A stretch of DNA of 64,000 nucleotides from JAFGLZ01 sp964622545 (GTDB lineage Bacteria; Planctomycetota; Phycisphaerae; UBA1845; JAFGLZ01). A program made the position numbers and the translations under genes. Under the pieces are notes generated by a model, which worked only from the letters and a program-made list of their open reading frames with translations, had not been told where the DNA came from and searched no databases. Position 1 is the first letter of the stretch. Every line of letters begins with the position of its first letter. Of the stretch, positions 27,611-35,688 are shown piece by piece. The stretch is taken from NCBI GenBank assembly GCA_964622545.1, contig CAZUQM010000005.1, positions 62,001 through 126,000 of the forward strand. The letters are read 5' to 3'.

Positions 27611-28102
27611 ATGGAGGCGTCAGTGACCCGAACCCTTAGCCAGCCGAGCGCGTGGTGTGCCGCTGGCTCGACCTGCTTGACCGCGGCGGCGGCGACGTCA
27701 CGCTGCGCCGGGGCCGCCGTCGACAAGCCCAACGCCGTGTTCATCCTGGTCGACGACCTCGGCCCGGAGTGGTTGAGCTGCGGCGGCTGGCAGGAGCGAA
27801 AGTCGCCGCACTTCGACAAACTCGCGGCCGGCAGCGGGACGTTCACCGCCGGCAGCTCGATGGGATACCGCTTCCCGTGGCTGTACGTTCTGAAGTCAGA
27901 ACCGGGTGAGAAAGAAAACCTGATCCGGAGTGACCAAGCGGACACACGGGCGGCGTTGAAGCGGCTCACGCATGTTGTCAAAACGTTACCGAAGTGGGAT
28001 GCCGGTCCCAGATACGAGGCGACGCCGCCTCAGCCCTGGGGTCGTAAGCCTCGCAGTCATAAGAGAAAACGAATGAGGCAAAGCAAAGCCCGAACCCGCT
28101 AA
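27611..28102 (+). pseudogene. Internally deleted sulfatase remnant
   Basis: The reading frame encodes 163 residues. It starts with a sulfatase N-terminus (KPNAVFILVDDLGPEWLSC, then SPHFDKLAAGSGTFTAG) and jumps after about residue 80 directly to a sulfatase C-terminus (WLYVLKSEPGEKENLI, then RLTHVVKTLPKWDAGP). The middle of a normal 450-500-residue enzyme, including the CxPSR active site and the metal-binding HGE region, is gone. This is an in-frame deletion, so a short product could still be made, but it cannot be a catalyst. ATG at 27611 has no convincing ribosome site. It is sandwiched between divergent genes and is a relic of the local sulfatase set. Confidence 0.75.
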
Positions 28103-28159
28103 CATCAAGCTAACGTGGTTAAGATAGCCTGCGGAGCGCCCACATGGGGGACGTTCGGC

Positions 28160-28195
28160 GAACCACGAGAAAATCGCGGCGTCCCGCCGATCTTC
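28160..28195 (+). promoter_or_regulatory. Upstream element A (shared with 40070-40106)
   Basis: Contains GAAAATCGCGGCGTCCCGCC and then GATC, about 65 bases before the start of the 28257 gene. The same core, with a two-base deletion, precedes the 40220 gene. ATCG-CGG...CCG-CGAT can pair as a short stem with a bulged C. A GAACC-N15-CGTC arrangement at the same place could also be an ECF-sigma promoter. Confidence 0.4.
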
Positions 28196-28256
28196 GCGTT
28201 GTCTTAACACGATGCTGTTATTGGGGTGTGAGACTTTTAGCCGACGAGGGATCACC

Positions 28257-28682
28257 ATGACGGACAAAACAAGGACACGGATGGTCATCGGCATCATCGG
28301 CCTGTGCGTGGTTCTCACGATGGCCGTGAAGTACGTGATCGAGAACACCGCCGGCCGGCCTGGGAAGATTCAGGGCACGATTGTCGAGCTGGATGTGGCG
28401 GGCCGACGCGGTATCCTTGAGTGTGTCCACCCCAAGAACGGCAAGGTCATCCGTCTGGACGGCGAACTGGCCGAGGACTGCGACATTCGCATCGACGGCG
28501 AGCCGGCCGACTTCGCGGACCTGCGCGTGGGTGAGAAGGTCTCCGCCGAGGGTATGCTCTACGCGCGCGGTGCCGTCGTGGCCACCAGCCTCGAGGCCGA
28601 CCGCACGCCCGAGCCCAGCAGCCAACCCGCCGACCAGCAGGCCAAGGCCGATACGGGTCCCAAAGCCGATCCCATCCCCTAG
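28257..28682 (+). CDS. Small membrane-anchored protein with beta-barrel-like soluble domain
   Basis: 141 residues: one N-terminal transmembrane helix (about residues 8-25), a soluble part of about 80 residues with alternating strands (GKIQGTIVELDVAGRRGI, VIRLDGELAEDCDIRIDG, LRVGEKVSAEGML), and a Pro/Ala/Lys-rich tail. The strand pattern resembles an OB-fold or copper-resistance-type beta domain, as in many planctomycete proteins with an ELxxDC..I.I.G core, but no named family is certain. GAGGG sits 7 bases before the ATG. It precedes a GT39 gene by 11 bases, so the two are probably co-transcribed. Confidence 0.65.
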   Translation: MTDKTRTRMVIGIIGLCVVLTMAVKYVIENTAGRPGKIQGTIVELDVAGRRGILECVHPKNGKVIRLDGELAEDCDIRIDGEPADFADLRVGEKVSAEGMLYARGAVVATSLEADRTPEPSSQPADQQAKADTGPKADPIP

Positions 28683-28693
28683 AATACCCCTCC

Positions 28694-30376
28694 ATGAACG
28701 AATGCCATGCTTCGAAACAGGTCGGCAGCCCCGGCACGGTGGCCTTGCCGTTGTTGGCGGCCGTCGCCTTCCTCCTCGGCACGGCCGGGCTGCGTATCGC
28801 GTACCTGATCAACGATTGCCCGCTGGACCTGTCCGGGGATGAAGCGCACTACTGGGAGTGGTCGCGCCGGCTCGACCTGAGCTACTACAGCAAAGGACCG
28901 CTCGTGGCGTACGTCATCGCCGGATCGACCGCGCTGCTGAGCGACGTCTCGCAACGCCTGGTGGGCTCGGAGATGCTCGCCGTTCGCGCCCCGGCCGTGA
29001 TGCTCAGCGTCCTGTCGGGACTGGGCATCTTCGTGCTGGCCGTGCTGACGACCGGGCGCGGCTGGATCGGGTTTGCGGCGATCGTGCTGACGGCGACCAT
29101 GCCGATCCTGGCCGTCGGGTCGAGCCTGATGACCATCGACGCGCCGTACACCTGCCTGTGGGTGTGGACGCTCGTGGCCGCCTGGTGGGCCGTCGGGAGC
29201 AACCACCCCGCGGCGTGGCTGGTCACGGGCGTTCTGGTCGCGCTGGGCATCCTCGCCAAGTACACGATGCTGCTGGTGCTGCCTGCCGTGGGCCTGTTCA
29301 TTCTGGTCGAGCCGTCGCTCCAGCATCTGGCCAAGCGACCCGGTCCGTATCTGGCGGCATCGCTCGGACTGGTTCTCGGCCTCGGGCCGATCCTCCTCTG
29401 GAACGCCGGTCACGACTGGGTCAGCTTCCGCCACGTCGGCGGACAGGCGGGGGTCTCGGGCGGCTCGTCGTTCGACGTGCTCGGGCCGCTGGCGTACCTG
29501 GCGGGTCAGGCCGTCATCGTCAATGCCGTCTGGTTCGTCGTGATCTGGTGGGCGATGGTGCGCTACCTGCAAGCGCCGGACGTCGAGAGGACCTTGCCCA
29601 ACTCGATGGGCGTCCGCTATCTGGTCTTGACGACGATCACGCCGTGGGCGGCCTTCCTGGTGTTCAGCCCGATCACGAAGATCCAGCCGAATTGGCCCGT
29701 GGTGGCCCTCTTGCCGGGCAGCGTCGTCCTGGTCCTGGCGCTGCGTCGGCTGCTGTGGCAGGAGGCTCCCGCGAAACGCCGGCGCGGGCGAGTTATCCTC
29801 GGCTCGGGTGTGGCGGTGGGCCTGGTCATGGCGGTCCTGTCTTACCACACGCACCTGCTCACGCCGGTGTTCGCGTTCCTCAGCCGCAACGCCCCGCCGT
29901 GGGATCTGACCCCCGCGGCCAAGTACGATCCGACCTCGCGGCTCCGCGGCTGGTCCGAGCTGGGACAAGCGGTCGGCGAGGTCCTCACCGAGCAGCGAGC
30001 GGCCGGGCGAGATCCGTTCATCATGGCCGACCATTACCAGACGGCCAGTGAGATCGCGTTCTACTGCCCGGGGCATCCGACCGTGCACTGCGCCCAGGCC
30101 GCATTGGGCGAGCGGCTCAGCCAGTATGACCTCTGGACGAACCCGATCGATGACCCGGACCGGTTCGTCGGCCGGCCGTGCATCTACATCGGCTCGCTCA
30201 AGCCCGAGCTGAGCGAGCCGCGCGACGGCACGAGCCCGCCGCTTCCGGGTCTCGAGCGCGTCCGCGTCGTGGAACACCGCGTGGGGAAGTGTGTCTATCA
30301 AGTCTGGCCGATTAGCGTTTGCCCGTCGTTCGCGGGATTCGGCGACTCGTGGACCGCAGGCGAGACGACGTATTAG
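28694..30376 (+). CDS. GT39-family membrane glycosyltransferase (ArnT/PMT-like)
   Basis: 560 residues with about eleven transmembrane segments. The first periplasmic loop has the family motif DLSGDEAHYWEW, the acidic pair that coordinates catalysis in GT-C enzymes, followed by YYSKGPLVAY. The C-terminal 160 residues form a soluble periplasmic domain (ADHYQTASEIAFY, CPGHPTVHC). Members transfer a sugar from a polyprenyl-phosphate donor to lipid A, proteins or other acceptors. It probably draws on donors made by enzymes such as that at 2685. The following PAP2 gene starts 47 bases later, and a polyprenyl-recycling link is possible. Confidence 0.88.
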   Translation: MNECHASKQVGSPGTVALPLLAAVAFLLGTAGLRIAYLINDCPLDLSGDEAHYWEWSRRLDLSYYSKGPLVAYVIAGSTALLSDVSQRLVGSEMLAVRAPAVMLSVLSGLGIFVLAVLTTGRGWIGFAAIVLTATMPILAVGSSLMTIDAPYTCLWVWTLVAAWWAVGSNHPAAWLVTGVLVALGILAKYTMLLVLPAVGLFILVEPSLQHLAKRPGPYLAASLGLVLGLGPILLWNAGHDWVSFRHVGGQAGVSGGSSFDVLGPLAYLAGQAVIVNAVWFVVIWWAMVRYLQAPDVERTLPNSMGVRYLVLTTITPWAAFLVFSPITKIQPNWPVVALLPGSVVLVLALRRLLWQEAPAKRRRGRVILGSGVAVGLVMAVLSYHTHLLTPVFAFLSRNAPPWDLTPAAKYDPTSRLRGWSELGQAVGEVLTEQRAAGRDPFIMADHYQTASEIAFYCPGHPTVHCAQAALGERLSQYDLWTNPIDDPDRFVGRPCIYIGSLKPELSEPRDGTSPPLPGLERVRVVEHRVGKCVYQVWPISVCPSFAGFGDSWTAGETTY

Positions 30377-30422
30377 CGGCGCAGAGATCAGCAAAGGCAG
30401 TGGGAAGGAAGGCGAGCCGTTT

Positions 30423-31130
30423 ATGCCCGAACAGAACGACGTCGTATCCTGCGATCCGCCCGGCGGCGATCCTCCACTCCGACTCGGTCGTCTTGCTCTG
30501 TTGGTCTGGACGGCAGGATTCGTCTTGCTCCTGGTGGGTTTCACCGGCCTCGATCGTTGGTTCTACGAGCACGTCTCGCGCCGGCTGAACCACGACCATC
30601 CGCAGGACTTCTACCAGACGACCAAGTTGTTCTGGGAGGTCTGCCGGCTCTGGTCGCACTGGATCGGCGGTCTGATCGCGTTCTTCGCCGTGCTGGCCTT
30701 TCACTCCGAGGGACGACGGACTGCGGTGGCCGGCTTCGCGGCCGTCTTGGCCACCGGCATCCTGGCCACCACCGCCCAGTTCGGCATCGGCCGGCTCCGC
30801 CCGAACGAGGCCGATTCGCACCTGGCCTTCACCACCCCGTTCGCGCGATTCATCGAGGGTGACGCGGCCGAGGGCGTGGGGTTTCCGTCGGGCGAGGCGG
30901 CCACCGCCTTCGCGATGGCGTGGGTGCTCAGCACGATCTGGCCCCCCGGTCGCGTGGCGTTCTATCTCATCGCGGTGCTGGTAGTGCTGGCCCGACTGCT
31001 TCCGGGCATGCACTACCTCAGCGACGTAACGGCCGGGGCAATGATGGGCACGGTCGTCGCCGCGAGCGTCTACCGAGCGACGCTACCGCTGCTGGAGCGC
31101 CTCGACGCGAGATTGTTCGGGAGGTCCTAG
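30423..31130 (+). CDS. PAP2-family membrane phosphatase with atypical PSGE motif
   Basis: 235 residues with about six membrane helices. The family signature is recognisable: GRLRP near residue 129, FPSGEAATAFA near 157 and ARLLPGMHYLSDV near 190 (Arg-x5-His-x3-Asp). In the standard PSGH motif the histidine is the proton donor, but here it is Glu, and the basic residue before the first motif is Gln/Phe-like rather than Lys. Substrates of PAP2 enzymes include lipid pyrophosphates (undecaprenyl-PP) and phosphatidic acid. The start at 30423 has GGAAGGAAGG upstream; earlier in-frame starts overlap the GT39 gene. Confidence 0.8.
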   Translation: MPEQNDVVSCDPPGGDPPLRLGRLALLVWTAGFVLLLVGFTGLDRWFYEHVSRRLNHDHPQDFYQTTKLFWEVCRLWSHWIGGLIAFFAVLAFHSEGRRTAVAGFAAVLATGILATTAQFGIGRLRPNEADSHLAFTTPFARFIEGDAAEGVGFPSGEAATAFAMAWVLSTIWPPGRVAFYLIAVLVVLARLLPGMHYLSDVTAGAMMGTVVAASVYRATLPLLERLDARLFGRS

Positions 31131-31219
31131 GCCACCCCTCCCCGCCGTCGACGTTCGTCGTATCCTGTACGAAGCGTGAGGCAACGGGAACCATCCGATG
31201 GCGCCAGCGCCGCTGCGGA

Positions 31220-32602
31220 CTACCGTGAGCGGTCCGAGGCGGCGATCCGCTCGAGCGTCGCTCGGAGCCGCGCGACCTGCTGGCGTTCGGTCTTGGCCAG
31301 ATCGCGCTTCTCGTACGGGTCTTTGCCCAGGTGGAACAGCTCGGCCTTGACGGTCTGATCGGACGTCTTCTTACGCTTCTGGGTGATCAGCTTCCAGTCG
31401 CCGACCCGCACGGCCATCGCGCCGGGCGTGCGCCAATAGAGGGTTCGCTCGCCGAGGTCGTTCGTCGTGCCGCTGACGACGGGCCAGATGTCCCGGCCGT
31501 CCCACTTCGGCCTCGTCTTGGGCTTCCAGCCCGCCAGACCGCAGAGAGTGGGCATCCAATCGACGATGTGCACGGGCTCGTCGACCTCGCGCGATGTCAC
31601 AACGCCGGGCCAGTTCGCCAGGGCCGGCACGCGGATGCCGCCCTCGTAGAGCTGGCCCTTCCAGCCACGGAGCGGTTCGTTGTTGCCGAGCACCTTGTGC
31701 GGCTTGTCGGCGTAGCGGCCTTTGTAGTGCGTCTTGCTGTGCCAGTTCTTCTGACCGCCGTTGTCGCTGGCGAAGACGATCAGCGTGTCCTTCCGCATGC
31801 CCTTGCGCTCGAGCGCGTCGACGATCTTGCCGATGCCGGCGTCCATGTGTGTGATGCTGGCGGCGTACCAGCGGCGCGACTCCGACTTGATCTTGCCTTC
31901 GTAGGGCTCGACCCATTGGGCGGGCTCGCTCAGAGGATAGTGCGGCACGCTGTAGGCGACATAGAGGAACAGCGGTTCGTCGCCGGCGGCCTCGATGACG
32001 CGGACGGCCTCGGCCGTGATCAGGTCGGTGGCGTGGCCGGGCTCGTCGAGCAGCTTGTCGTTGCGGTGCCAACAACGGTCACCCTTCTTGTAGAGGTGGG
32101 TGTAGGGATCGATCTGGCCGTGGAAGTAGCCGTAGGACGAGGTGAACCCACATTGCAGCGGCACGGACTCGGGCGGCCCGCCCATGTGCCACTTGCCGGA
32201 GATCGCGGTCTCGTAGCCGGTCTGGTTCAACGCCCGGGGTAAGGTGACGGTTTCGGAGGTGAAGATCTTGCCGTAGGCGGGCGATACGACGCCGAAGCGG
32301 CTTGGATAGCGGCCCGTCATGAGGCCGACGCGCGTGGGGGTGCACGTGGCCATGACGTAGTGCTGCGTGAAGCGAACACCCCCGCGGGCGAGACGATCGA
32401 GATGCGGCGTGCGGATCTCGGAGCCGTGGTAGCCGATGTCGGCCCAGCCCATGTCGTCGGCCAGGATGAAGACGACGTTGGGGCGCCTCGGTGCGTCGGC
32501 CCGGGCCGCAGCACACAGGGGGCTGCAGACCGCGGCGACCAACCCCAGCATCAGTAGGACGGTGCCGCATCGCGATGGCGTGGCGTGTCGGTTGGGCAAC
32601 AT
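31220..32602 (-). CDS. Secreted formylglycine-type sulfatase (arylsulfatase A-like)
   Basis: 460 residues with a signal peptide of about 35 residues. RPNVVFILADDMGWADIGYHG starts the sulfatase fold; CTPTR at residues 87-91 is the CxPxR formylglycine site, GYETAISGKWHMG holds the catalytic Lys/His, and FASDNGGQ the later Asp/Asn metal ligands. The C-terminal DPYEKRDLAKTERQ region is standard. These periplasmic or secreted enzymes remove sulfate esters from glycans after Cys-to-formylglycine conversion. GAGGAGG precedes the ATG closely. A HEPN-like gene is 41 bases upstream on the same strand. Confidence 0.92.
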   Translation of the reverse strand: MLPNRHATPSRCGTVLLMLGLVAAVCSPLCAAARADAPRRPNVVFILADDMGWADIGYHGSEIRTPHLDRLARGGVRFTQHYVMATCTPTRVGLMTGRYPSRFGVVSPAYGKIFTSETVTLPRALNQTGYETAISGKWHMGGPPESVPLQCGFTSSYGYFHGQIDPYTHLYKKGDRCWHRNDKLLDEPGHATDLITAEAVRVIEAAGDEPLFLYVAYSVPHYPLSEPAQWVEPYEGKIKSESRRWYAASITHMDAGIGKIVDALERKGMRKDTLIVFASDNGGQKNWHSKTHYKGRYADKPHKVLGNNEPLRGWKGQLYEGGIRVPALANWPGVVTSREVDEPVHIVDWMPTLCGLAGWKPKTRPKWDGRDIWPVVSGTTNDLGERTLYWRTPGAMAVRVGDWKLITQKRKKTSDQTVKAELFHLGKDPYEKRDLAKTERQQVARLRATLERIAASDRSR

Positions 32603-32643
32603 CTGGACCTCCTCGGGAGTCTTGTCTGGAATCGGCGGCGTGG

Positions 32644-33297
32644 CTAGGCCGGCGTGGGCGGGAAGCTGATGCGGCCCCAGTCGGTCCGCACGCCGCGTTG
32701 GATCATCACCTCGATCATGGCCGGCAAGAGGGCCCGTAGCAAGTCTGCCGACTGATTCAGTGTCCGGCGGTTGAGCGAACTGCCCTTCGTGCTCGCCCCG
32801 TGAAAGACCTGAATCCGCATGACGTAGAGGCGCTTGAAGACGTTCTGCAGCACGGACAGGCCCGACCCGTTCGTCAGACCGGCCGCCGCCTCGTCGCGAT
32901 AGACCTGGAGCAAGGTGTCGTGATCACCGCCCGGATCGGCCCAGTACTTCTCGAAGAGATACTTGTTGCCGATGAGTGACAGCACGGTGCGTCGCCTGGC
33001 CTGCAGCGTGCTGAGGAGCAGACCGTCGCGATCGCGTCGCCAGACGGTGGCCAGGAACTTCTGGTAGGCGTCGCGGTCGTGCCAGGGGCGGTTCATGCGA
33101 TCGACCCGGCCGTAGAGGGCGTTGAAGCCGATCCAGCTCGCGATGAAGCGGTCCTCGAGTTCGGCCGCCTGTTCGGCGCGATCCAACCAGGAGATGCCGC
33201 GCCAGACGCGAATCGCGAACGGCTGATAGCGCTGGCGTACGCTCTGGGAGATCTCGCGAAAGGCCTTACGTAGCTCGTCGGCCGTGGTCTGAGGCAC
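32644..33297 (-). CDS. HEPN-domain protein
   Basis: 217 residues, mostly alpha-helical, no signal peptide. FIASWIGFNALYGR near residue 51 and YVMRIQVFHGAS near 167 match the two conserved helices of HEPN proteins; the latter contains the RxxxxH ribonuclease motif (Arg-IQVF-His). HEPN domains occur in toxin RNases and many defence proteins. No nucleotidyltransferase (MNT) antitoxin gene or other defence partner is adjacent, so it appears to be a lone gene in a glycan-related region. GTG is the first start in frame, with ACGGAG about 8-13 bases upstream. Confidence 0.6.
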   Translation of the reverse strand: MPQTTADELRKAFREISQSVRQRYQPFAIRVWRGISWLDRAEQAAELEDRFIASWIGFNALYGRVDRMNRPWHDRDAYQKFLATVWRRDRDGLLLSTLQARRRTVLSLIGNKYLFEKYWADPGGDHDTLLQVYRDEAAAGLTNGSGLSVLQNVFKRLYVMRIQVFHGASTKGSSLNRRTLNQSADLLRALLPAMIEVMIQRGVRTDWGRISFPPTPA

Positions 33298-33324
33298 GCT
33301 GATCGACTCCGTGAGAGAAACGCT

Positions 33325-34806
33325 TCAGCGCGGCGAAGCGGCGGTCGTTTCGGGCCCGCCATCGGGGACTGAGTGGGCATCCGAGACGCCGTTGCACGGC
33401 TTCGGCCGGCCGCCGAGCCGGACGACCCCGCCGACGCATGCCGCCAGCGTATAGACCTGAACGAACAGCGTCGAGGGATAGAGGAATCGAAAATCGTGGG
33501 CAGCAACGGCCAGGACGTAGGCGAGGTAGTACCCGAACGGCAATAGCAGAAGCACGACGTGCAACCATCGGTCCGCCGACCCGCTCGGCCACATGGCCGC
33601 CGCACAGATCGCCATCCCGCATGCGACGAACCAAGCAGCGTGAACGGCCGAGAGCCACCTGAGCCAGCGGTGTTCGCAGACGCGCTCGGCCAGGCCGATC
33701 AACCGCCGGCGCAACGCATCGCCGGCCGGGCTCCACGCAAGCCCGTACTTGTTCGCCTCAATGCGGGGATGGAACCAGTAATGCGTGGCCTCCATCCCCA
33801 GCAGGTTGACGAAGCCGTGGTACTTGACGCGCAGGAGCGTGATCGGATGCCTGAACATCGCCCGCCGGTAGTCGGCGTCGAGGCCGGGGTTCTCTTCACG
33901 TGTGACATATCCCTTCGTGACGAGCGGAGGTCGGCCCCACAGGATCGGCCAGACGTTGCCGAATTCGTACCGATCCCGGTAGGCCTCATCGACGAGGTGC
34001 CGATCGGTAAAGGGCAGGTCCTTCCGGGCCGACGGATCGATCCGGCAGACGCCGACCAGTTCTTGGGCCTTGATCACGTTGCCGATGTGCAGGTCCCTCA
34101 CCTCGAAGCACCGGTTCAAGACGGGCGAGGGCATCAAGCAGAGCACGACCAGGACCATCGCCCACGCCCAGGGCCGATGTCGCCCCGCACGGCGCATGAG
34201 TTGCCAGGTCATGAGGACGTAGACCGGCACGAGCACGAGGGCGTTGTGTCGCACCAGCAAGGTCGCGGCCATCAAGGCCATCAGGACAACGGCGCGCCAA
34301 CCGACCCCCCATCCGCCGAGTTGCGGGCCCCTGAAGGCGACCGAGACGAACGCCACGCCGATCCATACGAACAGGATCGCGAGCCACACGTCCTTCCAGA
34401 ACGTCATCAGGTAGAACAGCAGCGGGGTCCACGGCACGAGCAACACGACGACAACGCCGAGGCCAGCCCACGTGACCGATTCACCGTCGGGGCGGGGCCC
34501 GGCGATCCATGCGATAAGTCCTGAAGCGAGGCGCCGGAGGCCGACCAGACCGATCACACACTGCATCAGGACGATCCCACCGATGTCCCCGCCCAGCCAC
34601 AACCACCCCATCAGGAGGACGGTCATGAACGGCGGGTGCCAGTTCGTGAGCTCCCCGGTGCGGGCCTGCCCGTACTGATACAGCGAATCCGTCGACAGCA
34701 GCCCCGGGCGGAACAGAGCCCAGATCCCGAGACCGATCAGCAGGCAGGCCAGATCGGGTCCGAGCCGATGCCCCCACGCCCGCAGGGTGCTTCGCTGGGT
34801 CGTCAT
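33325..34806 (-). CDS. Polytopic membrane protein, GT-C/DUF6020-like
   Basis: 493 residues with about eleven membrane segments. After the first helix the loop STDSLYQYGQARTG then NWHPPFMT matches a conserved loop of membrane glycosyltransferase-like proteins, where Asp and the HPP motif lie near the active site. FRHPITLLRVKYHGF follows in a later loop. Family membership is inferred from this pattern; substrate unknown. The start at 34806 has AAGGA upstream and gives the usual short N-terminus. It is separated from the following lipoprotein gene by 47 bases and shares its strand. Confidence 0.75.
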   Translation of the reverse strand: MTTQRSTLRAWGHRLGPDLACLLIGLGIWALFRPGLLSTDSLYQYGQARTGELTNWHPPFMTVLLMGWLWLGGDIGGIVLMQCVIGLVGLRRLASGLIAWIAGPRPDGESVTWAGLGVVVVLLVPWTPLLFYLMTFWKDVWLAILFVWIGVAFVSVAFRGPQLGGWGVGWRAVVLMALMAATLLVRHNALVLVPVYVLMTWQLMRRAGRHRPWAWAMVLVVLCLMPSPVLNRCFEVRDLHIGNVIKAQELVGVCRIDPSARKDLPFTDRHLVDEAYRDRYEFGNVWPILWGRPPLVTKGYVTREENPGLDADYRRAMFRHPITLLRVKYHGFVNLLGMEATHYWFHPRIEANKYGLAWSPAGDALRRRLIGLAERVCEHRWLRWLSAVHAAWFVACGMAICAAAMWPSGSADRWLHVVLLLLPFGYYLAYVLAVAAHDFRFLYPSTLFVQVYTLAACVGGVVRLGGRPKPCNGVSDAHSVPDGGPETTAASPR

Positions 34807-34853
34807 CGTCGCTATGGTCCTTCGTCGGAATGGGGTGCCGTGGACAACGAACC

Positions 34854-35486
34854 TCAACGCGTCCTTAGGACGATCTCGTGGACCATCAGGCCGTCGGCCT
34901 TCGGAACCCGCGCGCGGACGACGTTCGGCAAGGAGGTCACCACCGATTCGGGCGGGCCGCCGGTAAGCATCACCTTTTTGCCCTCGGCGCCGGAGGCCTC
35001 GATCAACGGGGACACCGCACGTCGCCAGGTATCGGCGTCGACGCGCCCGGCCGCAGCCACGTCGTCGAGCCCACCTAATGGCCGGAGGGCGACGATGAGG
35101 ACGACCCGCAAGGCCCCGGTGTCGGGCTGGACGGACACGGCTCCTCGGGTCGGCAGCATGCGGGCCAGCCCAGCGGGCAGCACCGACGAGCCGTCGGCCG
35201 TATCCGCGACCGGATGGAGCACCTTGGCGCCGTCCGAGTCCTCGAAGGCAAACGCATAGACGGCCGCATCACCGGCGGATTCGATCTCGATCCGGACCGC
35301 ATCGCCCTTTTGCAGGGGTGTCGCCTGCGGTACGGCCTGGATCGTCCCGTCGCGATCGAGCACGATGCGATAGCGCAGCTCGAGCGGGACCATAACGGGT
35401 CCGTTGGTCTTCCGGCTGCAACCGGACAGCAGCATGCCGATCGCGGTTAGCCCCACCAGCAGGCTGCCAAGGTTCCGTTCTCGCAT
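34854..35486 (-). CDS. Lipoprotein with DUF4384-like beta domain
   Basis: 210 residues. Signal peptide and lipobox LLSGC (Cys near residue 23). LRYRIVLDRDG, then a beta-rich core with LQKGDAVRIEIES and VYAFAFEDSDGAKVLHP, a pattern seen in DUF4384-type caspase/kinase-associated modules and other periplasmic beta proteins. The second half is a proline-poor alpha/beta part ending GLMVHEIVLRTR. The ATG at 35486 is favoured because AAAGGTGG lies 6 bases upstream; a GTG nine bases earlier is possible. It is probably co-transcribed with the membrane protein downstream. Exact role unknown. Confidence 0.6.
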   Translation of the reverse strand: MRERNLGSLLVGLTAIGMLLSGCSRKTNGPVMVPLELRYRIVLDRDGTIQAVPQATPLQKGDAVRIEIESAGDAAVYAFAFEDSDGAKVLHPVADTADGSSVLPAGLARMLPTRGAVSVQPDTGALRVVLIVALRPLGGLDDVAAAGRVDADTWRRAVSPLIEASGAEGKKVMLTGGPPESVVTSLPNVVRARVPKADGLMVHEIVLRTR

Positions 35487-35688
35487 GCCAGCCACCTTTG
35501 GGAAAGAGACCCTTCAAGCATCGGGTCCGAGGCCTCGTTGTATCGTTGTATCGCCCGTCGACCACTCTAGTTCGCACGCCGGCGTCTGGCCAGCGTACCG
35601 GGTCGGGGCGATCCATCGTGGCCGAGCGGGACGCCGGCCTCGATGCCGTCCAGGACTCGCGTTATAGTCTGGGGCAGGAGGTGTCACC

